Below are positions 37,201 to 46,163 of a stretch of DNA of 64,000 nt, in pieces (position 1 is the stretch's first letter; each line of letters starts with the position of its first letter). The position numbers and the translations under genes were made by a program. The stretch comes from Owenia fusiformis. Taxonomy: Eukaryota; Annelida; Polychaeta; Sabellida; Oweniidae. The stretch is taken from NCBI GenBank assembly GCA_903813345.2, contig CAIIXF020000012.1:32804501-32868500 (forward strand). Direction: 5' to 3'. The notes below the pieces were generated by a model, which was not told where the DNA came from, ran no database searches, and was given only the letters and a program-made list of their open reading frames with translations.

Positions 37201-40200
37201 ATAACCAACGACGACAATAATGTAATGAAGAAAGAGGGTATTACGATATCACAGAAAATAGTTGGTAGGCCCATAGCACGAGTTGAGTCATTGTCGAAGC
37301 CTAACGAAGACAAGTAATTAGCATTTTATAATATATTGTAAAGCTCCAATCTTTAATCCCAATCAATAAAGATTCTATCCATCGGTCTAGCTTAGAGGAA
37401 ACCATATCCTTGACATTACCCTGTAACGTAAAATGGTCAATTTTGTTTCTAGATTAAGGCCTAACAAAACAAAGAATGTATCACATCCTTGAAAATGGCA
37501 CTACCCTGTAACGTTTAATAGTCAATTATGATTCTATATATAGTTTTAGCAAAGAATACACCACGCTGTTACGTCCAAGGGTCAAATATGCTTATATTTT
37601 ATAATTCTAGTAAATGAGATATCACATCCTCGAAAATGACACTACCTTGTAGCGTTTAATAGTCAATTATGATTTTATTATAGCAAAGAATATACCACAT
37701 GTTTGAAAGTGGCACTATGCTGTAACGTTAAGGGTCAAATATGCTTATATCTATATTTCTAGCAAAGAGGATATCGCATCCTTTAAAGTGGCATTACCCT
37801 GTAACGTGAAATGGTCAAACGTTCATAGCTTTGAGCCTACAGAAAAGGGGAGTTGTGTCAAGTTTACTGCTGCATCAGCTGGTGACATTTTTGTTGTGTT
37901 CGCCTTAATCCCCAGTAAAAAAGATACTTGGTACACTGTACATATATCATCTGATTCTGCAGGGGTCTACAAAGTAGGTTCATTTATTGTTACTTGAATG
38001 ATAACAATTTCGAATGGCGAAATGTAACGATAAAATTTCCAAGTCGTCAAGCAGTAAAACACTGAATAACTAATAAACCTAAGTTACTATTATACTGTAC
38101 ATAAGAATGACGGGATCCAGATATAGACAATTCAGCATTCAAATCATTTTATGAATGTGAAAACAGTGCAAGCTTAAACTCCCTAATAACTCAGATACCG
38201 TTAACCCAAATATAGCTTATAATCTATACGAACATGCCCCATGTGAGTACAGCACAAAAAGCAGAATAAATGAGCAGATCAAATAATTATAACTCATTAA
38301 TAATTAATAAGCATTATGCACATGAACCCGATTAAAGCATGTTCATCAATCTCTTACGTTTACAGCTTATAAAGTGTGTGGGACACGTCATACTTTCTTG
38401 ACGTGTAACTCTTAGGTGACATCGCTCATATAACGATGAGTAAGATACTCCTCACCTGATTTTCCCTGTCTCCGTTTACTTATATTTTATAACGTAAAGC
38501 TGTACGCGTAAACATAAGTTACGATTCAACATAGATTTCATCAAACTTTCATTTCGTCATTTTTTACTCTAAGGCAAACAAAGTCCAGCAAATGGAAACG
38601 ACCATCATTTCTGCATGGGGACTAGGCGACTCTAATCTTTTTCAAACGTATTCGGTTTGCCTTACAAAAACAAAAGACACCTTACATATACAATACGGAA
38701 AAGTCATCGAAAATGAGGTTAGTAGGCAACGTTTCCTAAAATTAATATTCATCATTTTAAAGACATTGTTCATATATCATTGTGTTAATTATTCGTGAAA
38801 TTAATTATGAATGTTATAGTCATCCTTGGTCCTGTGGTAAGTCAGATTTTTCACAATCTCACTGAGGGCCGATTTTGATTGATGTCACTATTTAGTAGCT
38901 ATGTAATGTATATTCATGATTTTACTATGATAATACAATGTAAACTTTTTTATAATCGACTCTGTATATTATACGGTATAATTTTAAATACTGTTTTCAG
39001 GGTCACTTTTTCTCTAATAACTTTTTTTATTTTCAGTATTATCAAAACCGAATAACATATTTGAAAACTAGAGTAAAGTTCTGACATACAAAAAACTATT
39101 TGATATTATAGGCGGTTATAGTATGAGTGACGCAAATACACAATTTACCATTTTGTTTCACATTTGTTCAAAAATGGTGTAATGTTACGTGAATTTGAAT
39201 GTTCAGTTAAAACTTTATATTCAAGAAGTGTCATAGGCCTATAGGGTCACGCTGCCACCTGATGAATTACAGCAAATGACCGAAAATCAAATAGCTTACA
39301 AGAAGTTAAACTCCCCTAAAAGGCTCATGAACTCAACTCTATTGAGAAGTTTGAGGGTTGTGCTCAAGAGGATGTGAACAAGTGGCGCCCCAATGCGCGG
39401 GACGCGAGAATATGTCCCAAATCCTTTCAAGAGGCCCATACAGCCATCTAGGAGGCCCTTGAAAAGCTGGGGAACAAAGAACAATTCACGTGCATTCCAA
39501 GGATGGTTAAAAAATTGTGCGACTGGGAAAGACTTAAAGTACGGTGGCAGCATGACCCTATAGCTGCAAGGGTTAAACAATTAAGCTGCTAATCCACGAC
39601 TGGTAACAATTGAATGGTCAAAAACCAAATGTTAAGTCCTGCGACCCTACAAATATACATGTATATATATGTTCTGTACATATACAATGTATGGACCTTT
39701 TCAGATATACATTCCAGTCAAATTAACAAAAGGTTTTTAATGCAACCTATGACATTTTTTAAATACTAACCTTCAACTTAACTTTCAAATTCACGAAACA
39801 TGTTGCCATTTTTGAACAAATATTAGACAAAATGATGAACTTTGTATTTGCGTCACTCATACCATGAATGGCTATAATATTTATAGATAAAGAGATGTTC
39901 CATAGATATCTTTTTAGTATGTCAGAAGTTTACTCTAGTTTTCAAATGTGTCATTGGATTTTGATTATACTGAAAATTAAAAATGTTGAACAATTCTGTC
40001 CGGGCTACTTTGTAGGATAAGATGACAGTATATTTGGATTACAAAGATACGAGCGACCCTATACTACCCGAGTTTTATGCTTTTGGGAGTGGAATGCGCG
40101 ATGTACAATTGGTGCAAATATCCATCTTACCAAAAGCGTCAATGGGACAAGTGGAGTGTGGGGCTGATGGATCAGGCTCAAAAGAGAAAGATTGCTTCAA

Positions 40201-43200
40201 ATGCCATCCGCAGTGCATCAACGGTATGTGTCTATTTAAGATTGCCTACTATGTCATCCACAGTGCATTAACGTCAAAAAATTAACATCGTTCTACAGAT
40301 GTAGTATACATCTATATTATTTTGTAGCTTATAGGTGAATCATAATTATTAGGTTGCTTCAAGAGACAGAGTGATAAAGCATGTAGGGCCTGTCGTAGCT
40401 TAACGGTAAATCTCGTAGATGGCAGTAAACAATGTGTAGAGAAATGCCCAGGCGGTACCAAAGAGGTTAATAAAGTATGCAAGATTCAAGGTAATATATT
40501 ATCCACCATAATATTCATTAATTATCGATCCGTTTATTATGAGGCCCATCGTAACAATCTTGATTATTAATCAATTGAATAATATACCTTCTGTAAAAAA
40601 AGAAAAAAATGTGCATGGTCCTTCATCATTCATAACATTTTCATAATTTTGTATGATATTACTAAACTCTTGGAGGCACATGGTGTAAATATTGTTAATA
40701 ACTGGTGGAAATTTGAGAAAATTAAATGAAGATTAAAAAAAGTTAGCAATGGTTAAATACAGGGTGGGCCAAAAAACGCCACTTTTTTCAAAATGCTTTA
40801 ACTTTTTTAAATTTTGATACAAAATCATAATTTGCATACCAAATGAAACTTGAGGATGCTATATAGCCATGCATTATGAATTGTACACTTTAATTTGAAT
40901 AAAATATGTCACCAGCGTCTCACTTAAACATGTGGTGTGCCATGAGAAATAAACATAATTTACAAAATGTCCCTGAACTGATCCGGCCTGATAACCACCA
41001 AGCTAATAGTCCTGAAGCAATCCCCAGTTCAGTATATGGTATTGGAAGGTATCTAGGAGATGGTTTGAAGGCACCCAATCTAAAAAATTGCCCACCTAAA
41101 GCTGGCAAATAAGACAGGTTGAAAGAAACTTAGCCAACATTTCACTGATACTGCCATGTCAACAAGGCAACTAAGACGAAAAGCTATCATCAAAGAGGAT
41201 GGCGGGACAATTGAACTACTCTTTTAGATCAAATATAATCCATGTTGAAGGACTTGTTACATTATATTATTACTTGGAACCCCTAGCACTATATAACTGC
41301 AAAATTTGGGATAAATAGGTTGAAAAATAAAAAGGTTATAGTGTCTTGAAAAAAGTGGCGTATTTTTAGGCTCATCCTGTACGTTGTCTCACAATCTCAC
41401 TGAGTGACTTTTTACATTAAATTACGTCATAAATTTAGCAATAGCAATAGTGTGAATGATTTCCCCTTGGGAACGTCTTCTATAATGTACTATACCCCCA
41501 GCCTGCGGCCCTCGGTCCAATATATAATATTAATTACAATTGCAATATGCGCCATCTGCTTGAAAAACCTGTAGTGTCATGAACGACCAAAACGTATTCA
41601 CTGCGGATTTCAAAAAATTTGAAAATGGAAGGAAATTCGAATTTTAGCACCTTCAAAATTTTGTATAAATTTTGTAATAAATTCATAATGATTAATTTTA
41701 AGAAATTTTAAGATTTTCATTTTTTTTAATTGGTCCCTCATGACACCCCTGTCTTAATCTGTTTTGTTTTCAGCTAAAGTGAAAACTGAAGTGAAAGGTG
41801 AGACATTTTACTTGTTTAAATGTCCGAAAAGATATAGAATATTTAGACGTATTTAGACAGAGACGTATTGCCCTGGCTTTTACATAGTCAGGTTTTCTGT
41901 TCAATATGAATCAACGCTAAATATTAAGAACTTGAGATATCTCATTTATGTTCGTGAAATTCCTGTTACACTCCCCTCCATAAGTTTGGCAACCTTATCT
42001 CCCCCATTGAACTACGTGTTAAAGCCTCTTTACGTTTGAATATTTATTTACTTAACTGGCGATGAAATAACCTATAATATTGAGGGAAAGATTACTTGAC
42101 TTTATTTTCAATATCTCCAAATTTTCTAAATTTTTTTCTCAATTACAATAGGTCGAAAATTTACATTCCCATGTAATCCAATGGGAAATGGAGGGTTCGG
42201 GGCAAATCAGAAATCAGAATATCTCTTCAGCAAAAGATTCAGTAAAAAAAATTATTTAGAAAATTAAATTGTCTAACTTTTTTTGTACACTAAGTGTTTA
42301 GTTTATTTCATGAATACTAACGTTACAGCGCTTCGAGGTCATTTTTGAAAATCATTTTTCCCCTCCTGTGTTATTTCAATGGGAGAGTTTTTTGAAAAAC
42401 GATTTTGACTTTAAAACCCTATAACTTTGTTGAACCTGAAGAAACATATCAATTTAAAATAAAGTTAGCAAATTCAATTGCCTGCCTAACTCGTATTTTT
42501 ACAAGGACTCGGATGGATGGATATTCTATCATATGACTTGCGGCAAACCTACTATTTCCCATTGGTTAACATGGGAATGTCGATTTTCAAAAATATATAT
42601 TAAATTTATCATCAATTTTCGACTAAAATTCAAAGGTAAAGAGGCTTTAACACGTAGTTCAATGGCGGAGCTGAGGTTGCCAAACTTATGGAGGGGAGTG
42701 TACACATTTTGCAGATTTTATGTGATGTATTGCAATACAACTGGAAAATATCTCTTTTCAAGAAAACAACAAAGAATGTAAAGCAGACACCTTAGGCAAG
42801 GGATATCAGGGGAAATTGTCCATCACCAAATCCGGAAAAACGTGTCAGAGATGGGATACTCAGAGCCCCCATAAACCCAACCATGATATTAAGCCTAGTA
42901 ACTTCCCTGAAGACACTCTGAAAGACGCTGAAAACTATTGCCGCAACCCCGATAACGCTCAGGAAGGTCCTTGGTGTTATACAACAGATATTAACAAAAA
43001 ATGGGAATATTGTTATGTCCAAAAGTGTGGTGAGTTACAACATTGCGAAATATATCGTCTCTGACTCCATGCTTTGGTTTAAACTTATGAATGTGCTTGA
43101 TCTACTATTCCAGCAACTGACCAGCCTATTTACAGTCATTGTGGTATTAACTTTTATATGAAAATCTTTAAAAAGAAATCCTGAATTTAGCAATTGCATG

Positions 43201-45226
43201 CAATAATAAAAAATGTTGGTCAGCATTCTTCTTAAAGTTAAAATATGACAGTAAAGCATTGTTACGAGGTGAGCGATGACATAATTAGTTGCATTCAAAC
43301 TTTTTTAAATGGTTTGAATTTATTTGAATTATAATTTTTGCATAGTCTTTATTGATGTACACAACGATCGATTGTTGATTGTTTTAAACATGTTGTTGCT
43401 ATTTCTGGGCTGGGCGCGGGGCTGAAAGCTGATTTAATGATTCTAATATCCTTCCTTTAATCTGGATTATAAGAAGGAGGAGTAAGGCCTTAGTTGTACA
43501 CTCAGATCATTGTTGATCCATTATTATCCCATTTTGCCATCGTGTTTAAAACCTTCATGATGTTGTTGTCAAAACGCCTGTCCTCTTTAACAACGTCTCT
43601 GTCAAATCAAATAATTTGTCTTAACCGAGGCGACTTCGACAACCTTTATGCGGGTCATTTTGATAACTGATATAATCAAATTTGGTTATTCTTCTAAATA
43701 GTAAGGATTTTTAAACTTTAAGATACTTCTAAAATAGATACATTCATGTCGATAAATGTAACGTGATAGATGATAATTCTGAAATGTGTATTATTTTAGT
43801 TGCATGCGATAATTTGAAAGGATTGCTACCTGATATTCCCTCTGATCGACTAACTGCATCAAGTTTCTGGGTTTCTGCAGAACCAAATCAAGGCAGACTG
43901 GACACAAAGGGGTATTATGATTTTGACTATCATTGACTTTCTTGCTCATTCAGCACTTTTTAATTTTTTCGTCATTTCGTTTTTTTCTCAAGTCAGATAA
44001 AGTACTATTATCTTAATTAATCTTAATTCTTTTTATGTTTAATTTTGCAAACATACTTTGATGTTCACTAAATAAATGTTGTTTGATAAGTGAAGAAATT
44101 TGACTATTAATCTCAGTCAGTAAAGCAACATAGCATTTAAACAATCTGTTCATTTTGTTCAGAATATCTTTGTAACACAGAACGTCAAAACGTCATGGTC
44201 GCATGATTTCAAAAGGTCCAAGAAAATAACAGATTCCGACTGCTGTTTATACTTTCTTTAAGATAAACTATGCAATTTTCAATTGATTTTAACCATTATA
44301 TTAAATGTTGTTGTCAAAAGAAACAAATTATCATATAATTTGATATGCAGAGTAACAAAAGAAAACACATTGAATCCATGATTTACGTCGAACTGTAGTG
44401 GATATGTTTAAATTTTCAGGACGTCCTCAAAAAGTGGGGGCTGGCTTGCTCGTTCAGGCAAGATAAATACAAACCAGTGGATTCAAGTTGACTTAGGTCG
44501 TGTGATGAAATTCCTTGGTGTGATCACACAGGGGAGAAATGGCGTTGACCAATGGGTCAAGACATTCCGCATAGATTACAGTACAGATGGAGAACAATTC
44601 ATCACTATACTGCATAGTGCCGGACAACGGACAACGGTAAGATTAATAACCAGGCATATGCATGGTTATTAAAGCATTATTATTGGAACACAACATTAAA
44701 ATTAGATTCAAGATTGGGAATGCAATTTACATCTTGTGAGTTTCAATGACGCGCGTTAATTGCATGTCATTTGCATCATACCTTGACTGAGAAAAATAGA
44801 TTTTATATGTTGGGAGTACTAAAGAAAAGTCATTGTGAAAATGAGAAAGGCCTTCTAGAAATAAAATAAAAAAAATGTCAAATAAAACCATTAACCCGAA
44901 CCAGTTTAGTGATACCAGGCCGGACTTTATTTTAAGAATCTGAAACTATATAGATGTCCTTCCGCAATTGTTGACACCGTTTACCATTTCTGAAATTGTA
45001 CCACTTATTCTTAAAAGTAAAATACCGTAGATAAAAACGAGAGAAGTTTTTAGAAATTCTCATGATATGAAGTGATTTTCAGGAATTTCAAGGAAACTCG
45101 GATCAAAACACTAAAGTACGCCACATGCTCGATAGGCCTAGGCAAGCTAGATATGTACGTATCAACCCGAGAACTTGGAATTCTTATCCATCGATGAGAT
45201 TTGATGTCATTGGTTGCGACAACTAG
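19852..45226 (+). CDS. Copy A: secreted MACPF / FAMeT-like / Cys-rich / kringle / F5/8C protein
   Basis: Exons: 19852-19921, 23364-23447, 24191-24447, 25114-25217, 29534-29675, 30192-30304, 30785-31147, 32562-32677, 32999-33172, 33598-33742, 33935-34174, 34380-34557, 35167-35457, 37147-37313, 37763-37973, 38574-38717, 40016-40223, 40353-40490, 41774-41797, 42763-43029, 43800-43911, 44420-44636, 45083-45226. All introns are GT-AG and every junction is in phase; the total is 3909 nt, 1302 residues. MACPF proteins insert beta-hairpins to form membrane pores. The signal peptide predicts secretion. The exact domain combination is not one I recognise. It could serve immune lysis, venom or egg defence; no expression evidence is available. 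The paralogue at 51312 shares the first 12 exons, which supports the model. Confidence 0.87.
19949..21189. mobile_element. Inverted-repeat element in intron 1 of copy A
   Basis: Ends TAGGCCATCAGC / GCTGATGGCCTA extend to ~145-bp imperfect inverted repeats, sharing 'gtaagaaaatatgtgatagc'. The middle has four or five degenerate ~190-bp repeats with 'ttggcacccattttgg' and 'gccatcttggattt'. No ORF. Part of its right end recurs at 22195-22240. No flanking duplication is clear. Confidence 0.8.
21140..23285. repeat. Dimeric satellite and ~1-kb segmental duplication in intron 1 of copy A
   Basis: A ~155-bp dimer (an A half with 'gtacatttgattcgttttgaa', a B half with 'ctgttcatttggttcgctatgg') repeats about eleven times. 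The block 21140-21480, which includes the transposon end and a unique 'gaattgatgattgaaggcc' stretch, occurs again at 22195-22460. Thus a ~1-kb piece of transposon end plus array was duplicated as a whole. Copy B has only a 548-bp intron here and no array. Confidence 0.88.
25828..26690. repeat. Tandem-plus-inverted 153-bp repeat in intron 4 of copy A
   Basis: 25977-26129 and 26130-26280 are near-identical direct repeats; 26525-26655 is an inverted copy. Outer arms with gtcatttcga / ttgaaatgacgtcac suggest one palindromic mobile element with an internally duplicated arm. The 149-codon plus and 83-codon minus ORFs are the same repeat read twice. Confidence 0.85.
26827..27435. repeat. Inverted repeats flanking a promoter-like segment
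   Basis: Three blocks relate to 'gactttaacatggaagatcc': forward at 26848, inverted at 27015 and a partial inverted form at 27409-27432 (aagtccatagtctttgtac). The segment between the second and third holds the promoter-like cluster. Confidence 0.6.
27104..27310 (+). promoter_or_regulatory. Promoter-like cluster inside intron 4 of copy A
   Basis: In order: gccccgccccc GC-box-like (27104), inverted CCAAT box cattggtc (27233), TGACGTCA (27258-27265) and TATAAA (27279-27284). CpG content is higher than in the surroundings. A GTGAGT donor-like site follows at ~27330. It may be the promoter of a transposable element or of an unrecognised intronic transcript; no coding sequence follows. Confidence 0.4.
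28012..28145. repeat. GC-rich hairpin family, copy 1
   Basis: Arms TAATGCCTTGGTCACAT and ATGTGACCCAGGTATA enclose complementary 'ggcgcccggccgattgag' blocks and a short AT loop. Other copies are at 30447-30566 and 48711-48855. Confidence 0.88.
28194..28616. mobile_element. Small inverted-repeat element in intron 4 of copy A
   Basis: GGCCATAAGAAGTA at 28196 and its complement at 28601-28614, with similarity continuing ~20 bp inward. About 420 bp, no coding support. Confidence 0.6.
28617..29533. other. Rest of intron 4 of copy A
   Basis: No exon or structured repeat recognised; the exon 5 acceptor (ctttcag) ends it. Confidence 0.4.
29534..34557 (+). CDS. Copy A exons 5-12: MACPF domain
   Basis: Residues ~172-660. 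Exon 5 starts the fold with YSHGIGPALVNGCF..GDPCYAFKR. Exon 7 (121 residues) has a Ser/Gly-rich loop at about residues 315-365. Exon 9 carries the signature LLRWGTHFIKSAKFGGSL at ~420-437, where W-G-T-H-F and the distal GG are the family's defining residues. Exon 10 is low-complexity Ser/Lys/Gln. Exon 11 ends with two acidic stretches and a single Cys (DDTNQGCLG). Exon 12 is a charged helical tail with KNYCKYGTSKKEFQ. The domain is longer than usual because of the exon 7 and exon 10 loops. Confidence 0.9.
29820..30110. repeat. Palindromic element with 'ctgtattg' motif in intron 5 of copy A
   Basis: Outer arms aacgttataagtaattgaatg and cattcaataacg are complementary. The inner part repeats ctgtattg and the complementary pair gacaatctc/gagattgtc. 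It lies 80 bp before exon 6. Confidence 0.6.
30447..30566. repeat. GC-rich hairpin family, copy 2 (intron 6 of copy A)
   Basis: Same ends (CCTGGGTCACAT / ATGTGATCCAGG) and the same 'ggcgcccggccgattgag' core as copy 1. Confidence 0.85.
31148..32561. other. Intron 7 of copy A
   Basis: Mostly featureless AT-rich sequence. 32305-32520 is a ~210-bp repeat ('ggttaattt', 'gaatggtcaaattt', 'ttaattttccgaacctgg') that recurs at 50518-50735. Confidence 0.6.
33173..33597. other. Intron 9 of copy A
   Basis: No recognised feature apart from T-rich runs near 33430-33460. Confidence 0.4.
34558..35166. other. Intron 12 of copy A
   Basis: T-rich sequence with no repeat or ORF that I can support. Confidence 0.4.
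35167..37313 (+). CDS. Copy A exons 13-14: unrecognised beta-rich segment
   Basis: Residues ~663-814. Contains SFPTWENLKSGPFRVIFDMD, KHKRWYTQRDETVLHLYDGF and RITNDDNNVMKKEG. The W..LKSG..RVIFD pattern is faintly like a FAMeT (PF12248) domain, so this may be a first, diverged copy of the module that follows. I cannot name it with confidence. Confidence 0.6.
35562..36008. mobile_element. Inverted-repeat element in intron 13 of copy A
   Basis: Left 'gtacaagtcgaactcc..cactgcggcgggca' and right 'tgcccgccgcagtg..ggagttcgagtacaag' form ~45-bp arms. The interior is AT-rich and non-coding. Confidence 0.75.
36552..36713. repeat. Best-preserved copy of the CTATGATTT / ATATCTGCAC hairpin family
   Basis: Arms of ~70 bp are near-perfect complements (GATATGATTTTTATCCAC, GATATCTGCAC) around a cgagcgagcgtagcgagag loop. 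Copies at 6910, 16958, 17896 and 63351 share this order. Confidence 0.88.
36981..37103. repeat. Hairpin with GGAATAAATAATG arms, 43 bp before exon 14
   Basis: Complementary arms of ~45 bp include ATTCAATAT.GTGAA and CAGCAC.CGTTGGA. Its closeness to the exon 14 acceptor could affect splicing. Confidence 0.8.
37389..37762 (+). repeat. Five tandem decayed copies of the exon 15 acceptor and 5' end
   Basis: Units begin near 37389, 37461, 37551, 37612 and 37684. Each resembles 'caaagag(g)atatcacatcc', '(t)gaaagtggcactaccctgtaacg' and '(a)atggtcaa', the first ~55 nt of exon 15. Most units are followed by a T-rich run ending in TAG just before the next one. All have indels that break the frame. They look like pseudo-exons from local duplication. 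Confidence 0.85.
37763..40223 (+). CDS. Copy A exons 15-17: farnesoic-acid-O-methyltransferase-like (FAMeT) domain
   Basis: Residues ~815-985. Exon 15 has SCVKFTAASAGDIFVVFALI, then TWYTVHISSDSAG. Exon 16 has YSVCLTKTKDTLHIQYGK. Exon 17 has PEFYAFGSGMRDVQLVQISI. This strand order (v-F...a..DI.v.l, y.i.i, i.vG, v.y) is that of the PF12248 family. That family is named after an arthropod enzyme, but the domain occurs widely as a likely carbohydrate- or protein-binding beta sandwich. No methyltransferase motif is visible, so I do not predict catalysis. Confidence 0.55.
39030..39980. mobile_element. Inverted-repeat element in intron 16 of copy A, with an inner inverted-repeat unit
   Basis: ~180-bp arms: 39036-39215 and 39770-39975 share aactagagtaaa.ttctgacata and agtatgagtgacgcaaatac in opposite orientation. 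Inside, cctatagggtcacgctgccacc at 39237 faces ggtggcagcatgaccctata near 39540-39565, a second nested element. The minus-strand 94-codon ORF (39296-39580) lies in it and has no recognised domain. Confidence 0.78.
40016..41797 (+). CDS. Copy A exons 17-19: furin-like / growth-factor-receptor-type Cys-rich segment
   Basis: Residues ~985-1057. Cys pattern DCFKCHPQC..GCFKRQ, ACRACRSL, QCVEKCPGGT and VCKIQ fits one-and-a-half furin-like repeats (C..C...C..GC..., then CV..CP.GT). Exon 19 is only 24 nt (AKVKTEVK) and acts as a charged linker to the kringle; both its junctions are phase 1, so it can be skipped without changing frame. Confidence 0.72.
40760..41379. mobile_element. TA-flanked inverted-repeat element in intron 18 of copy A
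   Basis: Starts CAGGGTGGGCCAAAAAACG and ends ..TTTTAGGCTCATCCTG, flanked by TA on both sides (40758-40759, 41380-41381). At 620 bp it is a mariner-type non-autonomous element. Its CAGGGT..CCAAAAA end resembles that of the 9786-13401 element, so they may be related. Confidence 0.82.
41969..42700. mobile_element. TA-flanked 732-bp element in intron 19 of copy A
   Basis: Ends CACTCCCCTCCATAAGTTTG and complement, flanked by TA (41967-41968, 42701-42702). The arms span most of the element. A second member (60866-61723) is in intron 11 of copy B. Confidence 0.92.
42763..43029 (+). CDS. Copy A exon 20: kringle domain
   Basis: A single phase 1-1 exon encodes one kringle, residues ~1058-1146. All six cysteines are present in the usual order: EC, TCQRWD, YCRNPD, GPWCYTTD, WEYC and QKC. 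The lysine-site acidic pair common in plasminogen kringles (DxD before the GPWC segment) is DNA here, so lysine binding is doubtful. The symmetric phase makes this a classic shufflable module. A 732-bp inverted-repeat element ends 60 bp before the exon. Confidence 0.92.
43030..43799. other. Intron 20 of copy A
   Basis: No repeat, ORF or motif recognised. Confidence 0.4.
43800..45226 (+). CDS. Copy A exons 21-23: C-terminal F5/8C (discoidin) domain
   Basis: Residues ~1146-1302. It opens with VACDNLKGLLP and closes with FDVIGCDN at the stop, giving the expected terminal Cys pair. Core motifs are LTASSFW, GGWLARSGKINTNQWIQVDL, VMKFLGVITQGR, WVKTFRIDYSTDG and RQARYVRINPRTW..YPSMRFDVIG. Such domains bind phospholipid, glycans or collagen at cell surfaces; here it probably targets the pore-forming part. 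Confidence 0.93.
44637..45082. other. Intron 22 of copy A
   Basis: Its first ~70 bp align with sequence after the F5/8C relic at 15546-15620. The rest is featureless. Confidence 0.6.
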
Positions 45227-45277
45227 CCTATGCAAGCAAAATAATGCACTCGATTGATCTGTATCTATATGATAGTT

Positions 45278-45283
45278 AATAAA
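45278..45283 (+). terminator. Polyadenylation signal of copy A
   Basis: AATAAA 52 bp after the TAG stop codon. Confidence 0.65.
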
Positions 45284-45786
45284 GATTTTCAATCCTGCAT
45301 TAAAAGTTCTCATGTAGACTGATAGATGATAACAATAATGGCAATTAGGTAGTTTTATTTCACGATTTTTGCAAGGTAATTATTTCACAAGTACCAAGTC
45401 GATCAATAAGTTCTGATAAAATTCCTCTTAAACTAAGAATTTTGAATTTTCATTCAAATTTTCAAAGGAGGTATTAGATACAGTCTCGAATTAGAATGCA
45501 AAATGTCATCGACTTTTCTCAACTTTGATGAAAAGTATGGCAAAAAGTGAGGCAAATTATTGAACTATTTGGGCATACAGTGTTCATACAGCGTACATTT
45601 AACAGCCTAAGGGTATGTGTTATTTCAAGTATTACTGGATGTGCCAATAAAGTGTTTAAGATGTAAACGCTGTTTATTCGGGCATACACTGCTAGTCGAA
45701 TAAATTTTATAAGCTACTTCAAGTTACATAGAGTTTTTCAATCTGATCAATATTTGTAATAAGAAAAATATCTAATCTATATTTGT

Positions 45787-46155
45787 TAGAGGTGTCACGG
45801 ATACCCGATTTTGTTCCGATCCGCGGAATTTTGCCCTCGGAACGGAACACGGAACACAAATTGAGAATTTCGGTTCGGTTCCGGAACAATAACATTTTAC
45901 CCTTTCACAACTTCTGGCTCTTAAATCGCCACAAAACAGCATTTTTCTTTCAATATTTTGCACCAAAAGAGGTTCATTCTTTTCACTCCTTCTCATTGAA
46001 GAGTTTTGAAGAGCTTTTCGTTACCAAATAGACCTAGATGATCAACTTATTTTAATCTTATACATGCAGCCACTCTGTTCCGAACCGTTCCGAAATTGTT
46101 CCGTTCCGAAGCAAAATGTTCCGAACCGATTTTTTTTTGTTCCGTGACATCTCTA
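45787..46155. mobile_element. hAT-type non-autonomous element with 8-bp target duplication
   Basis: Ends TAGAGGTGTCACGGA and TCCGTGACATCTCTA (one mismatch), flanked by the direct repeat ATATTTGT at 45779-45786 and 46156-46163. The 8-bp duplication and TAGAG start are hAT hallmarks. The interior repeats 'gttccg/cggaac' many times. ORFs across it are by-products. Confidence 0.92.
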
Positions 46156-46163
46156 ATATTTGT

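Noticed and set aside
35167-37313. A confident first FAMeT domain call for exons 13-14
   Set aside because: Only a W..LKSG..RVIFD pattern is shared; too little to name without a profile search.
45783-46031. 82-codon ORF and its minus-strand partner
   Set aside because: They lie inside the hAT-type element and show no domain.
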